Assembly (NCBI GenBank): GCA_005881495.1
Contig: VBHI01000089.1
Span: 1 to 13,154, forward strand
Direction of reading: 5' to 3'
DNA length: 13,154 bases
From: Chloroflexota bacterium
GTDB lineage: Bacteria > Chloroflexota > Ktedonobacteria > Ktedonobacterales > Ktedonobacteraceae
The position numbers were made by a program, and so were the translations under genes. The notes beneath the pieces are model-generated. The model was not told where the DNA came from and did no database searches. It saw nothing but the letters and a program-made list of their open reading frames with translations. Numbering within the stretch: the stretch's first letter is position 1; each line of letters begins with the position of its first letter. Positions 7,541-13,154 of the stretch are shown piece by piece.

Positions 7541-8499
7541 TCGTGCTCTCCTTTCAATAGGGCCAGGAAACGCTCTTCGAGGCTGGCCTCTTTCGTGCGG
7601 ATGACGATGTGGGTGGCGCCAGCCTCCCTGGCCCGTCGATTCAGTTCGGAGGAAAAGTCCAGGGGACAGGCAATCCGCAGGGAGCCGTTGTCCGGCGTGA
7701 CCGTGTAGCCCGCTTCCCTGGCGATCCTGGCCACCAGATCGAGCTGCGTCGCCTCCTCGGCTTCGACCACCAGCTCGGAGCGACGGTCCAGGAGCTCGCG
7801 GGCGGGACCGCTGAACAGAGCCTTCCCTTGATGGAGCATCACCAACCAATCCGTGACCTGCTCCAACTCTCCCAGCAGGTGGCTGCTGAGGAAGACAGTC
7901 TTGCCCTGCTCGCGCAGGCGCCGCAGCAGGTCGCGCATCTGGATGATACCAAGTGGGTCGAGGCCATTGGCCGGTTCATCGAGGATCAGCAGGTCGGGAT
8001 CAGGGAGCAGCGCCATGGCCACCCCGAGCCGTTGCTTCATCCCTTGCGAATACGTTCTCACCGGGTCTTTTGCCCGGTCACTCAGCTCGACCAGTTCAAG
8101 CACCTGGCTCACGCGAGAGCGAGGGTAATCGCCAAGGTGTGCCAGCACCTCCAGATTCGTCCGTCCGCTCAGGCTGGGATAGAAAGTAGGCGCTTCGATG
8201 AGCGCCCCAACACATGGAAGGTAACGCTCTGGATGGGTCAGCAGCTGACCCAGAATCGTCGCGCTGCCTGCACTTGGTCGCACCAGTCCCAGCAGCAGGC
8301 GAATGGTGGTCGTCTTCCCGGCCCCATTGGGGCCAACAAAGCCAGCGATAGTCCCGGCAGGGATGCTCATGGTGAGGCCATCGACGGCTTTGCGCTGCCC
8401 GAAGTGCTTGCTCAAGCCATGGGTTTCGATCGCCGGAGTGCGGCCTGGCACGTTATCCGCCGCCAGTTCCGTCTGCGAGGGATCAGGGGAGGAGGTCAT
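7537..8499 (-). CDS. ABC transporter ATP-binding protein, BcrA-like (transposon cargo)
   Basis: This 320-residue protein is the ATPase half of an exporter of the BcrA/CcmA type. Walker A is GPNGAGKTT (56-64), the signature is YSQGMKQRL (150-158), Walker B is LLILDEP (170-176), and the H-loop histidine is 207 (LSSHLLGELEQ). All catalytic residues are intact. A C-terminal domain of ~80 residues (about 240-320), with a mixed alpha/beta pattern, is usual in this subgroup. ATG 8499 is preferred over GTG 8505 because GGAGG precedes it by five bases, while the GTG overlaps that site. The gene overlaps the permease by 4 bp. By family, such pairs export peptide antibiotics, other drugs or lipids, and the adjacent TetR regulator suggests drug-inducible expression. 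That role is inference only. Confidence 0.92.
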   Translation of the reverse strand: MTSSPDPSQTELAADNVPGRTPAIETHGLSKHFGQRKAVDGLTMSIPAGTIAGFVGPNGAGKTTTIRLLLGLVRPSAGSATILGQLLTHPERYLPCVGALIEAPTFYPSLSGRTNLEVLAHLGDYPRSRVSQVLELVELSDRAKDPVRTYSQGMKQRLGVAMALLPDPDLLILDEPANGLDPLGIIQMRDLLRRLREQGKTVFLSSHLLGELEQVTDWLVMLHQGKALFSGPARELLDRRSELVVEAEEATQLDLVARIAREAGYTVTPDNGSLRIACPLDFSSELNRRAREAGATHIVIRTKEASLEERFLALLKGEHE

Positions 8500-8655
8500 G
8501 AGCACCTCCGTGGGCGTGCCTCTTGTCTGGGAGGACCGATAGACATCGTTTCATCGCGTGAAGCCTTTCCTTTCTCACTCTTCTCACTAGATGCTCGCTC
8601 TCGCCGCGCGATCAGGGAATGAGCGCGACACGCGCGAGGTCTGGCAGATGTGGTT

Positions 8656-8687
8656 AAAAACCCTCGACGAAACCCGAAAGCCGAGAG
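8656..8687 (-). terminator. Candidate hairpin terminator or attenuator after the tetR gene
   Basis: On the minus strand CTCTCG and CGAGGG pair (six base pairs, one G-U) around a 15-base loop, followed directly by five T. It lies 37 bp past the tetR stop and 157 bp before the ATPase start. The stem is short, so this is tentative. Confidence 0.35.
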
Positions 8688-8688
8688 C

Positions 8689-8707
8689 TTACTAACCGTT
8701 TACTAAC
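8689..8707. promoter_or_regulatory. Helically phased TTACTAAC direct repeat, possible operator
   Basis: TTACTAAC occurs at 8689-8696 and again at 8700-8707, exactly 11 bp apart, in the 224-bp gap between tetR and the ABC operon. A third ACTAAC-like copy in inverse orientation (GTTAGT) lies at 8723-8728. It could be a binding site for a regulator of the ABC operon. It does not resemble the operator in front of tetR. Confidence 0.3.
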
Positions 8708-8723
8708 TTGTATCCACAAAGCG

Positions 8724-9335
8724 TTAGTGCTGATCTCGTAGTGCGGGAGACGCAATGCCGTCCAGCAGCACGGTGACCTGGTGCGACACCTGAATGCTCT
8801 TCGACTCCCTCAGCATCCCCATATAGAGACTGACCAGCTCCTCGACCGGAATATCTGTGCGAATCTCTCCGGCATCTTGCGCCGTTTGAAAGAGGCCCAT
8901 AACCAGCTGCTTGATCCGGTCTCGTAGGGACAAAATAATCCGCTGGTTTTCCGGGTCCTTGATGTGCTCCCTGGCATCTCGCAGCAGCAGCATAAAGTGC
9001 TCATCAATGGGAAGCGTCAGCAGCGAGGAGGTGAGCAGAGTCAAACGCTCTCGCAAACCCTGCGTGGTTCCCATGGCCTGCTCGATCCCTGCGACCCCTT
9101 CGTCCACAAACAAGGTCTGGATCATCTTCGTGAACAGATCTTCTTTGCCCTTGGGGAAATGGTAGTACAAAGCCGAGGGCATCACCTGCACCGCGTCGGC
9201 GATCTCTTTCATGGAAACGCCTTTGTAGCCCTTCGCAAAAAAGAGGTCCTTCGCGGCGGTGAGGATCTGCTGCCAGGTGCCTTGGTCGAGGGGGGAAGCT
9301 GGACCAACTCGTTGGTGCTTCATGGGCTGCGTCAT
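8724..9335 (-). CDS. TetR/AcrR family transcriptional regulator (transposon cargo)
   Basis: This 203-residue repressor has an N-terminal helix-turn-helix at about residues 24-68 (ILTAAKDLFFAKGYKGVSMKEIADA, then VMPSALYYHFPKGKEDLFTKMI), the hallmark of the family. A variable ligand-binding domain follows. Such proteins usually dissociate from DNA when they bind a small molecule exported or degraded by neighbouring gene products. ATG 9335 is preferred over longer in-frame starts to 9353 because GGAGGA lies six bases upstream. Its promoter and overlapping palindrome (9357-9385) suggest autoregulation. It is co-directional with the ABC operon 224 bp downstream, which is its natural target by context. 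Whether it controls that operon by read-through or by a separate operator cannot be decided here. Confidence 0.9.
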   Translation of the reverse strand: MTQPMKHQRVGPASPLDQGTWQQILTAAKDLFFAKGYKGVSMKEIADAVQVMPSALYYHFPKGKEDLFTKMIQTLFVDEGVAGIEQAMGTTQGLRERLTLLTSSLLTLPIDEHFMLLLRDAREHIKDPENQRIILSLRDRIKQLVMGLFQTAQDAGEIRTDIPVEELVSLYMGMLRESKSIQVSHQVTVLLDGIASPALRDQH

Positions 9336-9356
9336 GCGTTCTCCTCCCTTCACAAT

Positions 9357-9385
9357 TTACAGAACGTTCATTAAGTTCTCTGTAA
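9357..9385. promoter_or_regulatory. Palindromic operator in front of the tetR gene
   Basis: This is a 29-bp imperfect palindrome with perfect outer arms TTACAGA and TCTGTAA and a centre containing the self-complementary GAACGTTC. It lies between the -10 box and the ribosome binding site and covers the expected transcription start. This is the usual place for TetR-type autorepression. Confidence 0.6.
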
Positions 9386-9387
9386 CA

Positions 9388-9416
9388 AGCATAGCACAGG
9401 GGGGAAATCCTGTCAA
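9388..9416 (-). promoter_or_regulatory. Sigma-70-type promoter of the tetR gene
   Basis: On the minus strand TTGACA (9416-9411) is followed by a 17-base spacer and TATGCT (9393-9388). This is a consensus -35 with a good -10 at ideal spacing. The predicted start is near 9381, inside the palindromic operator, about 45 bases before the tetR ATG. Confidence 0.7.
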
Positions 9417-9526
9417 GAAGGAATCTCAACAGGCACCAGGCTTGTCCCCCTGCATGGTGCTCTCATCAGGGAAACAGGAATGGGATCAAAAACGTCCCGG
9501 CCTTCCTTACTCTTGCTCAGCTATGA

Positions 9527-9548
9527 ATCTCGTTGCGCATCCCGTGGG
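9527..9548 (-). repeat. Right terminal inverted repeat of the transposon
   Basis: This is the exact reverse complement of 3569-3590 (22/22). It lies immediately before the CAGCG duplication and the resumed beta-propeller reading frame. Confidence 0.92.
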
Positions 9549-9553
9549 CAGCG
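9549..9553 (+). repeat. Target-site duplication CAGCG, right copy
   Basis: This matches 3564-3568 on the other side of the element. Confidence 0.9.
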
Positions 9554-10012
9554 GGGCCAGATGGAAACCTTTGGTTCACCGAGCTTGGCTCCATTGGGCG
9601 CATCACCACCATGGGAAAGATCAGCGAGTTCTTCCTGCCGACGTCCGAAGAATTCCCTTTCAACATCACTGCAGGGCCAGATGGGAACGTCTGGTTCGCA
9701 GAAACCGGCACCAATAATGGCCCCAGCAAGCTTGGACGGGTCACTCCGCAAGGCCAGATCAGCGAGTTCACGCTACCCCATTATCTCCTGAACAGCATCA
9801 CAAGCGGACCGGATGGTGCTCTCTGGTTTACTGAAGGCCAATTCAATGGGACAGGCAAAATTGGACGCGTTACCACAGCAGGCCAGATCAGCGAGTTCCC
9901 GTTGCCAACACCTGGAAGCAGCCCTGGTAGTATCACGACTGGGCCGGATCGGGCCCTTTGGTTTACCGAAAGCCATTCCAATGGGACGGGCAAGATTGGA
10001 CAACTCGTCTGA
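9549..10012 (+). pseudogene. Virginiamycin B lyase-like beta-propeller protein, C-terminal half (split by transposon)
   Basis: This is the back half of the beta-propeller gene whose front lies at 3035-3568. It opens with the rest of blade four (GPDGNLWFTELGSIGRIT). Three more blades follow (AGPDGNVWFAE, SGPDGALWFTE and TGPDRALWFTE), ending KIGQLV and TGA. Front and back together give exactly seven blades and about 330 residues from ATG 3035, a complete propeller. The frame is intact from 9554, so nothing except the insertion separates the halves. An open frame from TTG 9533 exists but starts inside the transposon end, lacks a signal peptide and is not a likely functional start. The last blade has an altered PDR in place of PDG. 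Confidence 0.87.
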
Positions 10013-10089
10013 CAGTGGCAACCACATGCATGACTATTGTAGGCATCAAGGCATTACACGGGCGTGGTGGGCTGGTTCATCATATAGGA

Positions 10090-10117
10090 CCAGAGGTCGA
10101 CCGCAAGGGTCGACCCT
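10090..10117. repeat. Dispersed GGTCGACC intergenic repeat, right copy
   Basis: CCAGAGGTCGACCGCAAGG (10090-10108) repeats 2409-2427. It is followed by the self-complementary AGGGTCGACCCT (10106-10117), so two GGTCGACC palindromes stand 14 bp apart. It lies between two converging genes (10012 and 10161) and might form a small hairpin; there is no T-run. Confidence 0.6.
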
Positions 10118-10160
10118 ACTATACACGGGCCTGGGGGGCTGATTTATCTTTTAATTTGGG

Positions 10161-13052
10161 CTACTCCTCCTCAAACGCAAAACTCTCGAATTTGAGTGTG
10201 CGGCAGTTCTCCATTACTGTTTGTACGGTGGCTTCTGATATACCGTTTTGTAATTCTGCCTGTATTTCCAGCGTCACTTTTACTTTGACTCCGTAGAGGC
10301 TGGTCAGGTGTTTTACCACTTCTTCCATGATATTGCCGGCCTGGGTGCCCATCCTGCGCTCGTCAATGATCACTGAGCCGTAGAAGCGGTGATACTTTGG
10401 CCCTGGTTGCTGTGCTACCGGCGGGAAAACTGTTGGGACGGGTAATTCCTGTATATCGGCAATGGCGGACCCACCCCGCTCGATGACGGCAGATAGAGTA
10501 CGATCTGGACCTTGATATGTCGCCGTTGGTGCGATTTGTGCAGTTTGTGCGGTTTGTGGTAAAGGCGTCACGGGGGGCGCTTCAGCGGCGATTTGTGCCG
10601 CGGCGACTTCTGGTTTGACAAGAAGGGTTTCCGCGTTGATTATTACCTGCGCCCGTTTGCCTGCTTGAAGGCCGAAGTAGCGACTCTTTTCGGCGTCCCA
10701 GCCATCCGCGTAGGCGAAGGTTTCACGCTCCCATTGCGACGATTGAATTCCCTGGCCGATAGAGTCAATAAGGACATCGATGTTTTTGAAGCGCGGCAGG
10801 TAGACATACCTGGCGAAGTATTCGGCCAGTTCTTTGATGCCGATGTGGTTTCCCCGCCATAATGGGATACGATCTAGATCACGGCGCAGCAGCGTCCCGG
10901 AGTACTGGGTGATGAGCAGATCCTCGGTTTTGAGTCTGCGACTGGCGTTGATCGCCAGGGAATTTAGTGGCTGTGGTTGCAGCTTGAATTCTTGCAATTC
11001 GTCGGGCTGGCGGGGGTCCGGCTGTTCAGGAACAATCAACCAGGTGTAGGTTTCGGGGATGCGCGCATCGACAATCTTATTCGCCTCATCGCGCTTCGTT
11101 CTGGCCTGGTTGCGTTGGAACGCGTCCAGGTTCAGCGTTTCACTTTCCTGGTTAATGGAGTCCCATGCCAGGAACTGGCGCACACCTTGCTTGAGGTCTT
11201 CCAGGCGATTGCGGTCTGCCGCGAGAAAGACCAGGGTGTTGCGATAGCCACGGCGCGTGTTCCCTCGCAGGTTCATCATCTCGTTTGCCGCTTCCCTGGC
11301 CTTGCTGTTCTGGTCACGCAGCGCATGGGTGAGATGTGGTTTGAGGATAACCAGCCGAACAGACGTTTCGTCATCGGCGATATCTGCGCCAGAGGTGGGG
11401 CAGACATGTACCCTGGCAAAGTCTCCGCGATTGCTCTGCTCAACCCTCAGACGTTTCTCAACTTCTTCGAGCACTTTCTCTTCATCCAGTTGGGCGGCGC
11501 GATCCTGGGCGAGACGTGTAACACCTGGCTGGGTGGCATACCAGTAGCGCTGACCATCCAGGTAGAGGTGAGTGGACTGATCCGAGAGGCGGCGCAGCGC
11601 GTCGCCAAAGGTCGCAACGCTTTCTCCTGGTTGGACACAGCCCAGTTTGACCTGGCCCTCGGTCAAACCTTTATTGGGGTTGCGCGGATTGGGAGCCGAA
11701 CCGAGATAGATGGTACGGGTGACGCGCCGGCTGGCGGAGTAGCGGCCAAGGTTTGGGTTATCGCGGTCAATGCGCAGCGGAAGCGAATGCGGGCCATCGA
11801 CATCTTTCTCGATGACCGGCACCCAGTTGTCTTCCATATAATGGGTCAGTTCAAACTGGACTCTCGCTTCGTCTATTGGCACGCTCGCGGGTAAGATAAG
11901 CAAACTTGCATCTTGCCGTTCCCAAAGAGCATGAATCACGGCAGCCATCAAGCGTAGGACACCGCGCGTGCGCTGGAATTTCTCGATACTTGACCAGTCG
12001 TTGTAGAGCCGGTCAAAGAGTTCAGGATGAATCGGGTAGGCAGCCTTGATACGTCGTTCATGTTCTGCCTCCCGGCAATCAGCGGAGAACTCCTGTGGCT
12101 GGCTGCGATAGAGGTCCATGAAGGCTCTGGCCACGCTATCACGCGCGGTAAAGAGAGCCGGTTGGGTGATGGGCTGGAAGAGGCGCCGCCGCACGATCTC
12201 GAAACCCTCTTCTGTATCCGCGGGTCGCCACGGAGACTCGATGCGCCCGAAGATATTTTTCAGGCGCACAGCCGCTTCTCGTCCACCCTCGCCGCCGGTC
12301 TCGGCGTCAGAGGCGGGAATGGTGGCAACGACGAGCGTCTGCGGCGCCGCTTTGGCTGCCTCCGTCAGCGACTGGGCAAAGCTCAGGTTGGCGTCGAAAG
12401 AGCCGCCCGGCAGACCAGAAATGCCGTACAACTGGCGTGCATAGACCACCCATTCATCGATGAGGATGAGACAGGGGGCCGCCGCGGTGAAAAGTTCGCG
12501 CAAAATCTCAGAGCCGGGACTGACACCCTGACGATCAGCTTCAGCGACAAGCGCGAAGCCATCTCTGCCGAGCAGTTGCCAGGCCAACTCACCCCACAGC
12601 GTATTGACGACGCAGCCATCCGCTTTGATGCGTGGTTGGCCTGGGGAGAGTTCGTAGCCGACGAGGACGGCCCGCTGGGCCTGCGGAGGCCGGGGGATAC
12701 CGGCTTCATCCAGGACTGGCTCGATTCCCACCAGGTCAGTGATGGGTGCGCCGGAAAAGAGGTGATAGAGTGCAAGCAGTGAGTGCGTCTTCCCGCCGCC
12801 AAAATTGGTCTGGAGATCGACCACGGGATCAGCGCCGCTGCCATCCAGGCGTTGGAGCGCACCGCTCAAGAGTCTGCTCAAGCCATTCGTCAAGAACGTG
12901 CGTTGAAAGAAGTCGCGCGGGATACGGTACTCGTCGGAGCCTGCGCCCCTATGCACCTGTCCCAGGTCCGCGGCGAACTCGGCGAGTTGATAGCGGCCGT
13001 TGGCAACATCAAGCTGTGGTGTTACTATATCGCGCCATGGGCGCAGTCCCAT
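10161..13052 (-). CDS. DUF499/COG1483-type AAA+-like ATPase, possible phage-defence component
   Basis: This 963-residue (from ATG 13052) predicted ATPase has an N-terminus GLRPWRDIVTPQLDVANG matching the usual start of the DUF499 family. A Walker A-like loop is NFGGGKTHS (83-91), and Walker B is LILIDEW with D199/E200. A sensor-like TIPASDAE follows near residue 245. A low-complexity linker rich in A, T and Q (about 825-850) leads to a compact C-terminal domain (KYHRFYGSVIIDERRMG to the end). The family is often found beside DUF1156 DNA methyltransferases in defence islands; here its partners would be outside the window. The frame stays open without a stop from 13052 to the window edge and reads naturally (FEEQARNETRKVAVAPIEGKPA), so the true start may be upstream. 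A weak GAGGG precedes ATG 13052. It converges on the beta-propeller gene. Confidence 0.8.
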   Translation of the reverse strand: MGLRPWRDIVTPQLDVANGRYQLAEFAADLGQVHRGAGSDEYRIPRDFFQRTFLTNGLSRLLSGALQRLDGSGADPVVDLQTNFGGGKTHSLLALYHLFSGAPITDLVGIEPVLDEAGIPRPPQAQRAVLVGYELSPGQPRIKADGCVVNTLWGELAWQLLGRDGFALVAEADRQGVSPGSEILRELFTAAAPCLILIDEWVVYARQLYGISGLPGGSFDANLSFAQSLTEAAKAAPQTLVVATIPASDAETGGEGGREAAVRLKNIFGRIESPWRPADTEEGFEIVRRRLFQPITQPALFTARDSVARAFMDLYRSQPQEFSADCREAEHERRIKAAYPIHPELFDRLYNDWSSIEKFQRTRGVLRLMAAVIHALWERQDASLLILPASVPIDEARVQFELTHYMEDNWVPVIEKDVDGPHSLPLRIDRDNPNLGRYSASRRVTRTIYLGSAPNPRNPNKGLTEGQVKLGCVQPGESVATFGDALRRLSDQSTHLYLDGQRYWYATQPGVTRLAQDRAAQLDEEKVLEEVEKRLRVEQSNRGDFARVHVCPTSGADIADDETSVRLVILKPHLTHALRDQNSKAREAANEMMNLRGNTRRGYRNTLVFLAADRNRLEDLKQGVRQFLAWDSINQESETLNLDAFQRNQARTKRDEANKIVDARIPETYTWLIVPEQPDPRQPDELQEFKLQPQPLNSLAINASRRLKTEDLLITQYSGTLLRRDLDRIPLWRGNHIGIKELAEYFARYVYLPRFKNIDVLIDSIGQGIQSSQWERETFAYADGWDAEKSRYFGLQAGKRAQVIINAETLLVKPEVAAAQIAAEAPPVTPLPQTAQTAQIAPTATYQGPDRTLSAVIERGGSAIADIQELPVPTVFPPVAQQPGPKYHRFYGSVIIDERRMGTQAGNIMEEVVKHLTSLYGVKVKVTLEIQAELQNGISEATVQTVMENCRTLKFESFAFEEE

Positions 13053-13154
13053 TGCAGGTTTGCCCTCGATAGGAGCGACCGCGACTTTCCGCGTCTCATT
13101 GCGCGCCTGTTCCTCGAAGCGTATGCGGAGTAGTTCTTGTTTCTGTCGCTCGAC

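Larger units (their letters stand above)
3569..9548. mobile_element. 5,980-bp cargo-carrying transposon with one transposase, TetR-ABC exporter and cytochrome-like genes
   Basis: The element is bounded by perfect 22-bp terminal inverted repeats (3569-3590 and 9527-9548) and flanked by direct CAGCG copies at 3564-3568 and 9549-9553. Removing it together with one CAGCG copy joins ACA GCG to GGG CCA GAT. That rebuilds exactly the ITAGPDGNLWFTE motif of the disrupted beta-propeller, which is strong proof of insertion. It carries tetR, an ABC ATPase, an ABC permease, a b-type-cytochrome-like gene and a DDE transposase, all on the minus strand. I saw no second transposase or internal terminal repeat, so it is a single unit transposon rather than an IS pair around cargo. 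The transposase is frameshifted, so this copy may be immobile unless helped in trans. The family is not assignable by eye; a 5-bp duplication and Y-x2-R-x3-E motif suggest the broad IS4/IS1380 superfamily. Confidence 0.9.

Noticed and set aside
7609..8622. Long plus-strand frame opposite the ABC ATPase
   Set aside because: It is antisense to a gene with all ABC motifs and has no domain or start signal of its own.
3569..9548. Inversion between two 22-bp inverted repeats instead of an insertion
   Set aside because: Both gene halves are on the same strand, and a direct 5-bp duplication flanks the segment, which only insertion explains.
3569..9548. Composite transposon with flanking IS copies
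   Set aside because: Only one transposase and one pair of ends are present; nothing IS-like lies at the right side.
9533..10012. Independent gene starting at TTG 9533
   Set aside because: The start lies inside the transposon's terminal repeat, lacks a ribosome binding site, and the product is only the back half of the propeller.
10977..11894. 305-codon plus-strand frame opposite the DUF499 ATPase
   Set aside because: It is a shadow of the long minus-strand gene, with no recognisable domain.

Overview
The window looks like a piece of a soil-type Chloroflexota genome, most likely of the Ktedonobacteria kind. This is inferred from moderate-to-high GC, intergenic palindromic repeats of the CACCCTGAGCG/GGTCGACC type, a lipoprotein-like beta-propeller gene and a DUF499 ATPase. 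No rRNA or marker gene is present to prove it. Layout: (1) Positions 1-2400 (+) hold a redox module. A protein with two cyclic-nucleotide-binding-like domains runs, in one reading frame broken only by a single TAA at 708-710, into a DmsB/HybA-type protein with sixteen cysteines for four [4Fe-4S] clusters. It is followed by a membrane protein with two H-x13-H pairs, as expected of a diheme cytochrome b. (2) Positions 2401-2986 are non-coding: a GGTCGACC repeat and three tandem copies of an imperfectly palindromic, MITE/REP-like unit of about 75 bp. (3) Positions 2987-10012 (+) carry a gene for a secreted, lipoprotein-type seven-bladed beta-propeller of the virginiamycin B lyase-like family. It is split in its fourth blade by a 5,980-bp insertion. 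(4) The insertion (3569-9548) is a complete mobile element: perfect 22-bp terminal inverted repeats, a 5-bp target duplication (CAGCG), and exact restoration of the host frame when it is removed in silico. All its genes are on the minus strand. From its right end inwards these are a TetR regulator (with a TTGACA-17-TATGCT promoter and an overlapping palindromic operator), an ABC-2 exporter ATPase and permease, a b-type-cytochrome-like membrane protein, and a large DDE transposase with a -1 frameshift. (5) Positions 10161-13052 (-) encode a DUF499/COG1483-type AAA+-like ATPase, a family often found next to DUF1156 DNA methyltransferases in phage-defence islands. Its frame stays open to the right window edge. 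How the parts work together: the three genes of the tetR-controlled segment (ATPase, permease, cytochrome-like protein) form a tight operon, with a 4-bp ATGA overlap and then an 18-nt gap. They look like a regulated export/membrane module carried as transposon cargo next to one transposase, between one pair of ends, with no flanking IS copies. The main discovery candidate is this cargo-bearing single-transposase element; I recognise no named transposon with this organisation. The left module looks like a ligand-gated or redox-responsive electron-transfer complex whose sensor and ferredoxin parts were one polypeptide before a nonsense mutation.
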